A stretch of DNA of 64,000 nt from Ornithinibacillus bavariensis (lineage in GTDB: Bacteria; Bacillota; Bacilli; Bacillales; Amphibacillaceae). Below, piece by piece: positions 7,678 to 15,245 of this stretch. The translations under genes and the position numbers were made by a program. Below the pieces are notes generated by a model. The model was not told where the DNA came from, made no database searches, and saw only the letters and a list, made by a program, of their open reading frames with translations. Numbering within the stretch: the first letter of the stretch is position 1; each line of letters begins with the position of its first letter. The stretch lies in assembly GCF_050433565.1 (NCBI RefSeq), contig NZ_JBNPWZ010000003.1, forward strand, positions 1 to 64,000, in the 5' to 3' direction.

Positions 7678-9840
7678 TTATTCATTTTCTTGGTCATTTT
7701 GAGAATCTTGTTCTTCCTGGTCCACTTGATTCGTTTGTTTATCCTCATCTTGCTTCATATCATCCTTTGCTCTATCTTCCTTCAAAGAGAAGTAAGCATC
7801 TAAGATTCCGCGTGTGATGTTATGGTTAATAGGCGAACTTGAAGTCTCATCTAGATTTGGCACGATAACTGCTACTGCAATTTCCGGATTATCATATGGT
7901 GCATATGCAACCATTGTTAGATTAACAGTTTTTGCTACAAGTTTTCCTTTATCATTGTAAACCTCATTCTGCGCTGTTCCTGTTTTACCTGCTACTTTGA
8001 AGTTGGTACCTCTAAAATAGTTATAGGCTGTTCCGCCTGGCTCTTGGAATACTTGGCGGAAGCCTTCTTGTACCCGTTTAATATACTTATCATCCATTAC
8101 TATTTTATTTAAAACCTGTGTATTCGCAGTTTTATAGACAGTACCAAAGTCTTCAAGCCCAGTGGATGGATTGCGAACCTCTTTTAAGAAATGTGGCTGA
8201 ACACGATATCCACCATTAGCGATTGTGGAAACATATTGGGCAAGCTGCATCGCAGTAAACGTATCATACTGGCCAATGGCATAGTCCATTAATAAACCAG
8301 CACCTGGTTTCGGACCAACATAACCAGTTGATTCATATGGAAAATCTATTCCCGTTTCTACGCCAAGACCAAATTGCTTGAAGTAATTTCGCATCTGTGT
8401 AAATGCTGCTGGATTAAAGCGAACTTTCTTCTCAAATTGATAATTGTATTCCCCACCCATTTTCAATGCAATATAGAACATGTAAACGTTAGATGACATT
8501 CGAAGCGCGTCTAAATCATTAACATAACCTAAGTCCTTCCATGATCCCTTCGTAGGTGTTCCTGCAATTTTCATTGGGGTATCAAATTCTGTATGTCCAG
8601 GAGTGATTATACCAGACTCATATCCAGATAAGATGGTTGCCCCTTTAACAGCAGAACCTGGACGATGTGCTTCATGTAGCACCTTATAAGAAGTATCCAT
8701 AATCTCGTTCTGTTTCGCATCTGTAAAGCTCTGTCCGGATACAGCGAGTACTTCTCCCGTATTTGGATTCATAACAACAGCAAGTGCGTCACGTAAATGT
8801 CTTTCAGCGCCATTCTTTACGGCATTTTTAAGCTCCTGGCGTAAAACTTCATCCACCTTATCTTGAAATTCCATATCTACCGTTAGGATTACATCTTTTC
8901 CACTTTCACCAGGAACAACAACATCAGAATCCAAAATAACTCCACTATTACTCATCGTGTATTGGACCTGCTCTTTTCGTCCTCTTAGGAAGTCTTCATA
9001 TTCTTTCTCTAATCCCGTATCACCAACTCGGTCATTTCTGCTATACCCTTTTGCAAGATAGTAGTCGATATTTTCAGCAGGCAGACCTGCTTTTTCAGTC
9101 GTAATCTTACCAATGATATTACGGAATGTGACATCATACGGATATTCACGAACCCAGTCAGTCGTTGCATTAATTCCAGGTAGTTCTGCTAGATGCTCTG
9201 CGACTCTAGCATATTCCTCAGGAGTTACCTCTTCACTTTTTACGATTTGTGGTGTTAGAGAATATGCTCGATCAAGTTCTTTTTTAATGAGGATAATTTC
9301 TTTATCTTGCTCAGTAATCTGATCATATTCTTCTTTAGTAATCCGTTCTAGAATCTCATTATATTGCTCTGAGTTATCCATCTCTTTTGCCTCTTCAAGT
9401 GGCAATTTTTTTAGAGCTTCCTTTTCATTCAACAAATACCAATATTCTTTTTTATCCCGTTCCGTAATTTTTTTGAGTTGCTTTTTCTTTTCCTCAGGAT
9501 CTTTTTTAAACATGTCAATATATTCCGCAAGTTTTTGAGCCACTTCTAACCTGTCTTTTGCTTGAACACCCTTTGGGGGCGTGTATGTAATAGCATACAT
9601 TGGTTTATTCTTCGCAATGACATTGTAATTGCGGTCATATATTTCTCCACGTGGTACTGGAATTTTTGTTATATCCTTTGTCGTTTTTTCAATTTCTGTT
9701 TGAAAAGCTTCCCCATTCAATATTTGAACAATACCAAGCTGTATGATTAGTACAGCAAATAATAAAAACACGATAAAAAATAATATATTTAAACGGAAGG
9801 GAAGTTGTGCTTTTTTCTTCTTATTTTGGACCTTCTTCAT
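7678..9840 (-). CDS. pbpA: Class B penicillin-binding protein (PBP2A type)
   Basis: A 720-residue transpeptidase of the cell-elongation machinery. An N-terminal transmembrane helix (about residues 15-37) precedes a dimerisation/pedestal domain, with RGEIYDRN near residue 65. The penicillin-binding domain carries all three motifs: SAVK with nucleophile Ser396 (HRPGSAVKG), SSN (MSSNVYMF) and KTG (AGKTGTAQ). A Gln/Asp/Glu-rich tail follows residue 690. Length fits Bacillus PbpA. It sits downstream of the MFS gene and sodA, the same order as pbpA-yqgE-sodA in B. subtilis. The pst genes that flank pbpA there are missing here. Confidence 0.93.
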   Translation of the reverse strand: MKKVQNKKKKAQLPFRLNILFFIVFLLFAVLIIQLGIVQILNGEAFQTEIEKTTKDITKIPVPRGEIYDRNYNVIAKNKPMYAITYTPPKGVQAKDRLEVAQKLAEYIDMFKKDPEEKKKQLKKITERDKKEYWYLLNEKEALKKLPLEEAKEMDNSEQYNEILERITKEEYDQITEQDKEIILIKKELDRAYSLTPQIVKSEEVTPEEYARVAEHLAELPGINATTDWVREYPYDVTFRNIIGKITTEKAGLPAENIDYYLAKGYSRNDRVGDTGLEKEYEDFLRGRKEQVQYTMSNSGVILDSDVVVPGESGKDVILTVDMEFQDKVDEVLRQELKNAVKNGAERHLRDALAVVMNPNTGEVLAVSGQSFTDAKQNEIMDTSYKVLHEAHRPGSAVKGATILSGYESGIITPGHTEFDTPMKIAGTPTKGSWKDLGYVNDLDALRMSSNVYMFYIALKMGGEYNYQFEKKVRFNPAAFTQMRNYFKQFGLGVETGIDFPYESTGYVGPKPGAGLLMDYAIGQYDTFTAMQLAQYVSTIANGGYRVQPHFLKEVRNPSTGLEDFGTVYKTANTQVLNKIVMDDKYIKRVQEGFRQVFQEPGGTAYNYFRGTNFKVAGKTGTAQNEVYNDKGKLVAKTVNLTMVAYAPYDNPEIAVAVIVPNLDETSSSPINHNITRGILDAYFSLKEDRAKDDMKQDEDKQTNQVDQEEQDSQNDQENE

Positions 9841-9904
9841 TACTCTCCCCCATAACTTGTTATTAGGTAATCTATTTATTTATTATAGCATCTTTTCTTA
9901 CTTA

Positions 9905-11179
9905 TTATCGATTTTTTTCGTCGGTAACTCGGTCTTTTATCAATATTTCTTTTTTATTCGTTCCAGTAAGGAATATATTACGTACGAATAAATAAATACC
10001 TAAATGCATGGCCCCAAAAAACACAAGCAGGAGTGGGATGATTTTTCCCTCATTAAACAATGTTATTCCAAGAATAAAAGCGAGAATAGAAACAACTCTA
10101 CCAATGTTTGAATACAATTCCCGAACAACAATATATTCTATTCTAAGATCAGCAGCTTTCCAAGCTTTTCCGATAACATCATAGGTCATGGAGAAATATG
10201 GTACATTCATAATCGGGTATGCAATTCCAATGATGATACCGTACACAATTAAAGTTGCATAGCTCGCATGAAATAAAATAATAAATAAGGAGAGATAAAG
10301 CATAAGACTTCCAATTAATATTGCTTTCTTACGTTTCGATGGTTTAATAAATTTAGTGGCCAAAAAATAAAAAATGAAGGAAAAGCCAGAAAAAGCTAAG
10401 TTAAATGTTCCAAGGGATAACTCACTTTGGGTGACAATATATACCCAGATCGTTATGACGAACATGAAAATACCTTCACGCAATCCTTGAAATAAATGTG
10501 CATTTAAAATTCGATTCCAATTACGGTTGTTCTTTCTTTCCTGAACGACTCGTCTAAATAAGTATACCCCCTCTGCTGGCCTTCTCTTTAAGAAAAAGCT
10601 ACATATTACTGCACAAATAAATAGGACAAAAGATGAAGTGAAAATTGTACTATAACCAATATTCGCATCCATTTTTGAAATAATATAGCCAGCTGTAAAC
10701 GGGCCGATCATCCCTCCAAATGACTGTAATACCCCTAAAAACCCATTAAAAAAATCTCTTGTTTCTGGCTCTGTAATTTCAAAGGTTAACACATTAAATG
10801 CCAGCCAATAAAAGCCATAACCGATACCAAGTAAGCTACCTAACATAAAATTAAAATGGGCAGATTTTTCTCCAATCATTAAAACACATAAAAAAAAGAT
10901 TGATAAAAATATTACCCCCAACCTTAAAACGATGACTCGGTCTACCTTTTTAGCAATTTTTCCCGCAACGATAAACGTAATTGGTTGGAAAACAGAGGTA
11001 GCTAAATTATATACCGCAATCGTATAATAGTTGCCGGCTGCTTGTTTCCATAAATAAATATTTACAAATGTATTAGATAAATATATGCCTAATGAATACA
11101 ACCCACCTATAATCAACAAAAGAACTAAATCTCGATTGATTTCTGTCTTTCCCAAAACATATTGCAACGTTTTATTCAT
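9905..11179 (-). CDS. MFS transporter, YqgE-like
   Basis: A 424-residue major facilitator with about 12 hydrophobic segments. The loop IAKKVDRV after helix 2 fits the MFS A-like motif, and FFNGFLGVLQSFGGMIGPF in helix 5 fits the antiporter C-like motif. The substrate is unknown. Position between sodA and pbpA matches yqgE of Bacillus. It is 64 bp upstream of pbpA on the same strand, so co-transcription is likely. Confidence 0.85.
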   Translation of the reverse strand: MNKTLQYVLGKTEINRDLVLLLIIGGLYSLGIYLSNTFVNIYLWKQAAGNYYTIAVYNLATSVFQPITFIVAGKIAKKVDRVIVLRLGVIFLSIFFLCVLMIGEKSAHFNFMLGSLLGIGYGFYWLAFNVLTFEITEPETRDFFNGFLGVLQSFGGMIGPFTAGYIISKMDANIGYSTIFTSSFVLFICAVICSFFLKRRPAEGVYLFRRVVQERKNNRNWNRILNAHLFQGLREGIFMFVITIWVYIVTQSELSLGTFNLAFSGFSFIFYFLATKFIKPSKRKKAILIGSLMLYLSLFIILFHASYATLIVYGIIIGIAYPIMNVPYFSMTYDVIGKAWKAADLRIEYIVVRELYSNIGRVVSILAFILGITLFNEGKIIPLLLVFFGAMHLGIYLFVRNIFLTGTNKKEILIKDRVTDEKNR

Positions 11180-11245
11180 ATTGTAATGCTCCTTTTCTCT
11201 TTCATTAGTGTAATCAATTCATTTTCAGATATTCAAAAAGAAAGA

Positions 11246-11278
11246 GAAAAAGGGCCTGACTATAAATAGCCAAGCCCT
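11246..11278 (-). terminator. Terminator of sodA
   Basis: AGGGC-TG-CTAT (from 11251) pairs with ATAG-CA-GCCCT (to 11278), with two internal mismatches. On the minus strand it is followed by TTTTT. Confidence 0.8.
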
Positions 11279-11304
11279 AGAGCATTATATGAATCAAAAC
11301 GACA

Positions 11305-11916
11305 TTATTTTGCTGCTTCGTAATTCTTTGTAACTTCATCCCAGTTAACTACATTCCAGAATGCAGAAACATAATCAGGACGCTTGTTTTGATAATTTAA
11401 GTAGTAAGCATGCTCCCAAACATCAAGACCTAATAAAGGAGTTTTACCTTCCATTAAAGGAGAATCTTGGTTTGGTGTGCTAGTTACTTCTACTTCACCA
11501 TTATTTAGTACTAGCCAAGCCCAGCCAGAACCGAAACGGGATTTTGCAGCATTTTCGAATTCTTCCTTGAACTTGTCAAAGCTGCCAAATTTAGCATTGA
11601 TTTTATCAGCTAATTCACCAGTAGGTTCTCCCCCACCATTTGGAGATAAGACTTTCCAGAATAGGCTATGGTTAGCATGGCCACCACCATTATTACGTAC
11701 TGCTGTACGAATACTTTCAGGTACTGCGTCAAGATTACTAATTAGGTCTTCAAGAGATTTACCTTGTAGATCTGATTGTCCTTCAAGAGCAGCATTCAAG
11801 TTAGTTACATAAGTATTATGATGCTTTGTATGGTGGATATTCATTGTTTCTTTATCAATTGTTGGCTCTAATGCATCATATGCATAAGGTAATTCAGGTA
11901 ATTCAAATTTTGCCAT
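11305..11916 (-). CDS. sodA: Superoxide dismutase (Mn/Fe family)
   Basis: A 203-residue cytoplasmic enzyme that dismutates superoxide to hydrogen peroxide and oxygen. The Mn/Fe-SOD signature DVWEHAYY gives the Asp and His metal ligands. The N-terminal HHTKHHNTYV and middle NHSLFW segments supply the other two His ligands. Length is standard, and AAGGAGG lies just before the ATG. The flanking order (sodA, MFS, pbpA) is conserved in bacilli. On the other side the usual yqgC/yqgB neighbours are replaced by the repeat array and tRNA cluster. Confidence 0.96.
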   Translation of the reverse strand: MAKFELPELPYAYDALEPTIDKETMNIHHTKHHNTYVTNLNAALEGQSDLQGKSLEDLISNLDAVPESIRTAVRNNGGGHANHSLFWKVLSPNGGGEPTGELADKINAKFGSFDKFKEEFENAAKSRFGSGWAWLVLNNGEVEVTSTPNQDSPLMEGKTPLLGLDVWEHAYYLNYQNKRPDYVSAFWNVVNWDEVTKNYEAAK

Positions 11917-11949
11917 AACAAGTTCCTCCTTATTAATAATTTGAGTATA

Positions 11950-11964
11950 AGGATATAATATCCT
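11950..11964. promoter_or_regulatory. 15-bp palindrome in the sodA leader
   Basis: AGGATAT-A-ATATCCT is perfectly symmetric and lies 33 bp upstream of the sodA ATG. It could be an operator. It does not match PerR or MntR boxes as I know them. Confidence 0.35.
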
Positions 11965-12157
11965 CTACAAGCAAGATTATCAGAGCTTTCCAGTTCTTGC
12001 AAATTATATGCCCAATAGGCATTGGCAACGATTACAGTGAACTTTGGAAGGAGAAATGATGCAATGGTATTGGATTATAGAAGCATGGGCTTTGTTGCTA
12101 TAAAGATTTATTTTAATAAAATTTTATTTAGACAATTTGAGGCTAAATAGTGGGGAG

Positions 12158-12785
12158 TTTGTTTATTAGGAAGGATCTGTTGGACAGTGTTATTGAAATT
12201 ATTGCGTGGTTGGTTGGTTTATTAGCATATTGCAATTAGACACTGTTAGTGGCTTTACTGCTTTTTCAGTCTATTAGAACTTGTCTATTAGACACTATTA
12301 GTGATTTTTGGCTTTTACAGTCTAATAGTACCTGTCTATTAGACACTATTAGTGATTTCTGGCTTTTTCAGTCTATTAGAACCTGTCTATTAGACACTAT
12401 TAGTGATTTTTGGCTTTTTCAGGCTATTAGAACCTGTCTATTAGACATTATTAGTGATTTTTGGCTTTTTCAGTCTATTAGAACCTGTCTATTAGACACT
12501 ATTAGTGATTTTTGACTTTTTTAGTCTATTAGAACCTGCCTATTAGACACTATTAGTGATTTTTGACTTTTTTAGTCTATTAGAAGCTGCCTATTAGACA
12601 CTATTAGTGATTTTTGACTTTTTTAGTCTATTAGAACCTGCCTATTAGACATTATTAGTGATTTTTGGCTTTTAAAGTCTATTAGAAGGAGTTTATTAGA
12701 CATTTTTAGGGACCTCACTGCTTCTTAAGTCCTCTATTAAACAATATTAGTGACTTTATTTGCTTCTTCAATATAATAGAACCGA
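12158..12785. repeat. 51-bp tandem repeat array with embedded CTATTAG palindromes
   Basis: Eight full 51-bp units run contiguously from 12271 to 12678 (starts 12271, 12322, 12373, 12424, 12475, 12526, 12577 and 12628). Decayed copies lie on both sides (roughly 12158-12270 and 12679-12785). Each unit carries CTATTAG at offsets 0, 14 and 24, giving 22 exact heptamers up to 12729. The second and third heptamers sit in T-centred palindromes, GTCTA-T-TAGAC and CACTA-T-TAGTG. Units 1-4 share GGCTTTTTCAG-like spacers and units 5-7 share GACTTTTTTAG, which indicates block duplication. There are no unique spacers, so it is not CRISPR. All minus-strand frames are closed. The one open plus frame exists only because 51 is a multiple of 3, and it lacks a ribosome-binding site. 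The array resembles iterons or a protein-binding array. Function unknown. Confidence 0.9.
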
Positions 12786-12823
12786 ATGATTAAACAGGAA
12801 TAAAAACATTTTAAACCAAAACA

Positions 12824-12846
12824 CAAAAAAACAAGCCTTAGCTTGT
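12824..12846 (-). terminator. Terminator of the tRNA cluster
   Basis: ACAAGC and GCTTGT form a 6-bp stem (12831-12846) with a 4-nt loop, followed on the minus strand by seven T. It is just downstream of tRNA-Phe. Confidence 0.85.
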
Positions 12847-12852
12847 ACAAAA

Positions 12853-12928
12853 TGGTGGCTCGGGACGGAATCGAACCGCCGACACATGGATTTTCAGTCC
12901 ATTGCTCTACCGACTGAGCTACCGAGCC
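12853..12928 (-). tRNA. tRNA-Phe (GAA)
   Basis: The cloverleaf folds with acceptor GGCTCGG/CCGAGCC, anticodon loop CTGAAAA and T-loop GTTCGATTC. The discriminator is A and CCA is encoded. It is the last gene of the cluster. Confidence 0.97.
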
Positions 12929-12955
12929 TTATTGATTTTTTTTAAAAAATATGTA

Positions 12956-13048
12956 TGGAGGAGGTAGAGGGATTCGAACCCCCGCGCGGTTTGACCCGCC
13001 TGTCGGTTTTCAAGACCGATCCCTTCAGCCAGACTTGGGTATACCTCC
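12956..13048 (-). tRNA. tRNA-Ser (TGA)
   Basis: A class II tRNA with a long variable arm (GCGG-GTCAAA-CCGC) and anticodon TGA. The acceptor stem is GGAGGTA/TACCTCC and CCA is encoded. The discriminator base reads T (U73), whereas bacterial serine tRNAs usually have G. Confidence 0.95.
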
Positions 13049-13057
13049 GAGTTTAAA

Positions 13058-13134
13058 TGGTGGACCCTGCAGGACTCGAACCTGCGACCGATCGGTTATG
13101 AGCCGATAGCTCTAACCAACTGAGCTAAGGGTCC
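13058..13134 (-). tRNA. tRNA with CAT anticodon, probably tRNA-Ile2 (lysidine-modified)
   Basis: The acceptor stem is GGACCCT/AGGGTCC and the loop is CTCATAA. The body closely resembles the Bacillus Ile2 (CAT) tRNA (GGACC..., then AGCTCAGTTGGTTAGAGC), which TilS converts to read AUA. It differs from the elongator tRNA-Met at 13243-13319. Met cannot be fully excluded by eye. Confidence 0.9.
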
Positions 13135-13140
13135 TTAATA

Positions 13141-13217
13141 TGGGGCGATCGGTGGGAATCGAACCCACGAGTGCCGGAGCCACAATCCGGTGCGTTAACC
13201 ACTTCGCCACGACCGCC
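13141..13217 (-). tRNA. tRNA-His (GTG)
   Basis: Anticodon loop ATTGTGGC, acceptor GCGGTCG/CGATCGC, discriminator C and encoded CCA. The extra G-1 typical of tRNA-His is present at 13217. Confidence 0.97.
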
Positions 13218-13242
13218 AAGATGTTATTACTATGATAGAAAA

Positions 13243-13319
13243 TGGTAGCGGCGGAGGGGATCGAACCCACGACCTCACGGGTATGAACCGTACGCTCTCG
13301 CCAGCTGAGCTACGCCGCC
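13243..13319 (-). tRNA. Elongator tRNA-Met (CAT)
   Basis: GGCGGCG/CGCCGCT acceptor stem and anticodon loop TTCATAC. The body matches Bacillus elongator tRNA-Met, and A plus CCA are encoded. The T-stem GTGGG/CCCTC has a T-T mismatch at the 50-64 pair. Confidence 0.95.
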
Positions 13320-13329
13320 ATTTTGTAAT

Positions 13330-13404
13330 TGGCTCCACAGGTAGGATTCGAACCTACGACCGATCGGTTAACAGCCGATTGCTCTACCACTGAGCTACTG
13401 TGGA
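13330..13404 (-). tRNA. tRNA-Asn (GTT)
   Basis: TCCACAG/CTGTGGA acceptor stem, anticodon loop CTGTTAA, discriminator G and encoded CCA. It is the first tRNA in transcription order. Confidence 0.97.
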
Positions 13405-13510
13405 ATATTATTTATCACAGTACCTAAACAGTTTTAATTCAGTAGAAAGTAGTGATTTCTCATCGTACTACTGATTGATGAGCACCCTCACACGTCAACA
13501 ATCTTACACA

Positions 13511-13547
13511 ATGCTAGAGTCCTACTTTACCGCTGAACTACTGTGGA
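13511..13547 (-). pseudogene. Truncated 5' half of a tRNA-Asn-like gene
   Basis: From 13547 downward the sequence matches the first 24 nt of the nearby tRNA-Asn at about 20 positions (TCCACAGTAG, then TTCAGCGGTAAAG). It then diverges before the anticodon arm. No 3' half follows. It lies between the cluster promoter and the intact tRNA-Asn, so it would be transcribed in the leader. Confidence 0.65.
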
Positions 13548-13602
13548 ATTAAGATAGATTATTTTCACTTTTATGACCACCTATTTCAGTGGCACAAAAT
13601 AT

Positions 13603-13631
13603 AATTTAACATAATTCGAAGTACATGTCAA
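13603..13631 (-). promoter_or_regulatory. SigA promoter of the tRNA cluster
   Basis: A perfect -35 TTGACA (13626-13631), 17-bp spacer and -10 TAAATT (13603-13608), reading toward the six tRNA genes. There is no rRNA gene upstream in the window, so the cluster appears independent. Confidence 0.75.
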
Positions 13632-13740
13632 CAATTAACTTTTACAAGATATGTATTAAAACGACAATAAATAATATAGCATCTTTCTAATTTTTTTTCA
13701 ACAATAATTTGCAAAAATTTGTTTCTAATCCATGAAATCC

Positions 13741-13950
13741 TTATCGCACCTTAATCTTTAAATAATGATGGACAACAGCATTTTCATATGCGCCATATAT
13801 TTCATACATAAATGTTCCAGATTTGGTTGGCGCAGTAAACGTATACGTATTCAAATCAATATCAACTTTATCCAATCTTTCATAATCCTTCAATTGGAAA
13901 ACAGTTATATGATTAGGATTTTGGTTGAGGAAATCAAGTGTTACTAGATC
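13741..13950 (-). pseudogene. In-frame 69-codon continuation after the stop of the upstream membrane protein gene
   Basis: Directly after TAA 13951-13953 the same frame stays open for 69 codons to TAA 13741-13743. It begins DLVTLDFLNQNPNHITVF and contains TYTFTAPTKSGTFMYEI and YLKIKVR. That is a beta-rich, Ig-like stretch typical of secreted domains. The simplest reading is that a nonsense mutation (AAG AAG TAA GAT) split one protein of about 159 residues. A sequencing error or programmed readthrough are alternatives. Confidence 0.6.
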
Positions 13951-14220
13951 TTACTTCTTGATCTTTAATGTATCAAGCATATTGTCTATATCATCTGGAA
14001 ATACATCCCCCATCGCTATAGTTGTACCATCCTCTAGATCAAAAGTGCTTGTTCCATTTATAACCTTTACCTTTTCTTTTCCAACGACAGCATAGATGCA
14101 AGGGAATTTAGTTTCCTTACATTTTTCTATTGAATGAATAGTTTTTCCTCTATCAAAAACTACAACAGTAGCTACTATGACCACTAATATGATTAAAGGT
14201 ATAATCCAAATTTTCCTCAT
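13951..14220 (-). CDS. Small membrane protein, probably truncated by a nonsense codon
   Basis: An 89-residue protein of unknown function. ATG 14220 follows a purine-rich GGGGGAGG site. Residues 4-21 form one transmembrane helix (IWIIPLIILVVIVATVVVF). The outside part has two Cys (EKCKETKFPCIY) that could form a disulfide, then a KVINGTSTFDLEDG segment. The protein ends at KIKK, but the frame continues after the stop (13741-13950), so the natural protein may have been longer. The start overlaps the stop of a preceding 34-codon frame (TGATG). It is also downstream of a lipoprotein gene on the same strand. Confidence 0.65.
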   Translation of the reverse strand: MRKIWIIPLIILVVIVATVVVFDRGKTIHSIEKCKETKFPCIYAVVGKEKVKVINGTSTFDLEDGTTIAMGDVFPDDIDNMLDTLKIKK

Positions 14221-14324
14221 CAAGCCTCCCCCTTTTCTCTCCATGCTTCACCTAGATGGTCTCTAAATAACCACATGTTAAATATTTTTTCTTTGAACTG
14301 ATCTTTCTTTCCAAATAACAGCAA
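14220..14324 (-). CDS. Candidate 34-residue frame translationally coupled to the membrane protein gene
   Basis: The frame starts 3 nt after the lipoprotein stop (TTG 14324). It encodes a charged helix-like peptide (FGKKDQFKEKIFNMWLFRD, then EAWREKGEA). Its TGA shares a base with the ATG of the next gene. That overlap suggests coupling, but no Shine-Dalgarno precedes the TTG. It could be the tail of a lost gene. Not recognised. Confidence 0.3.
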   Translation of the reverse strand: MLLFGKKDQFKEKIFNMWLFRDHLGEAWREKGEA

Positions 14325-14326
14325 TA

Positions 14327-14875
14327 TTATTTGATAAAGATTTTAATTTCATCTTTGTATTTCGCCACTAGTTCATTTAATACTTTGTTTCCCTGTTCGT
14401 TATATTCATCGATGTCATCAATATCTCCTTGAAATTCACCTACTATTTCTTGTACATAAGCATTCATATAGGCCATACCCTCTGAAGTCGCTTCAATATA
14501 TTTCTTATAATAATCCTCAGGCTCCATTCCAAGCTTTTTAGCTTGTGAATCAGCAAAATTACGAATCATCTCTGCTACTGGAGAAGCATCTTCTTCAGCG
14601 GGATAGGTAGGATGCTCCTCAATTATCTCCTGAACTTCCTCCGCGACATCGATTTTCAATTTTCTAGCTTCTTGTATAACCAATACTGCCTTCACTGTAC
14701 CCTCAATCGCATCCATTATTTTTTCATCAGGATATAGAAAGCGTAAATCACCAATTGTAATTTCTTCTCCCCTAACTATTGCTACTACATCCTCATTTTT
14801 GTATCCTGTTGAATTGGAGCATCCAACTAGTATAAAAAACAAAATGAGTAAGGATAACTGACAAAGATTGCGCAT
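14327..14875 (-). CDS. Lipoprotein with SurA-N-like (foldase N-terminal) domain
   Basis: A 182-residue exported lipoprotein. The signal peptide ends in lipobox LVGC, so Cys about residue 19 is lipid-modified and the protein stays on the outer face of the membrane. The mature part (VAIVRGEEITIGDLRFLYPDE) resembles the N-terminal chaperone segment of SurA/PrsA-like foldases. No peptidyl-prolyl isomerase domain follows. ATG 14875 is preferred over 14911 because the hydrophobic signal begins there and GGAG lies upstream. It precedes two small frames on the same strand. The role is unknown, and a chaperone-like role is inference. Confidence 0.7.
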   Translation of the reverse strand: MRNLCQLSLLILFFILVGCSNSTGYKNEDVVAIVRGEEITIGDLRFLYPDEKIMDAIEGTVKAVLVIQEARKLKIDVAEEVQEIIEEHPTYPAEEDASPVAEMIRNFADSQAKKLGMEPEDYYKKYIEATSEGMAYMNAYVQEIVGEFQGDIDDIDEYNEQGNKVLNELVAKYKDEIKIFIK

Positions 14876-14911
14876 TGACTTCCAACTCCATTCAATCACA
14901 AGAATGATCAT

Positions 14912-15245
14912 TTATATTGATTATAGTGTTATCGCTATGAAAAGCTAAAGCTAGAATAATAGAACTGAAAATATAAATCTCTGTTATCTAGGGGAACCTC
15001 CCTCAACCATCATAGAAAGTAACCACAAGACTAAGGAACTTTAATCATTAATAATTTCCTACACAAATTTCCCATGAGTGCTACCTTAAACTTTATCACA
15101 AAATTCCAAATAATTACAATAGAAGAAGTGGTTGCTTTTATTCTCAATTTAGATGCCTTAATGGCATCTAATCTTTAACCCACTTATCAAATTTCCATCT
15201 ATAAATTTCCTTAAAATAATTTTCCGTCCTCAAATTAATAATTAC
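14912..15245. other. Intergenic region, 334 bp, with one hairpin
   Basis: Contains a perfect 9-bp stem TTAGATGCC/GGCATCTAA (15149-15171), 75 bp downstream of the GNAT gene. It may act as a weak terminator although no long T-run follows. No gene is otherwise recognised. Confidence 0.5.

Larger units (their letters stand above)
13405..13740. other. Leader and upstream region of the tRNA cluster, 336 bp
   Basis: Holds the cluster promoter and the tRNA-Asn-like remnant. The rest is AT-rich, with no gene recognised. Confidence 0.6.

Noticed and set aside
12249..12515. An 88-codon open frame through the tandem array (17-residue repeat CLLDTISDFWLFQSIRT)
   Set aside because: It exists because the 51-bp unit is a multiple of three. 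It has no ribosome-binding site, starts at GTG and ends where the spacer variant brings TGA in frame.
12158..12785. CRISPR array
   Set aside because: Units are contiguous and nearly identical with no unique spacers, and there are no cas genes.
13480..13500. Second TTGAC-like -35 between the tRNA promoter and tRNA-Asn
   Set aside because: TTGACG is present, but no acceptable -10 follows at 16-18 bp.
15171..15245. In-frame 24-codon protein-like tail after the GNAT stop
   Set aside because: Too short and Lys/Asn/Trp-biased as expected in AT-rich DNA; no homologous sense and no ribosome-binding site.
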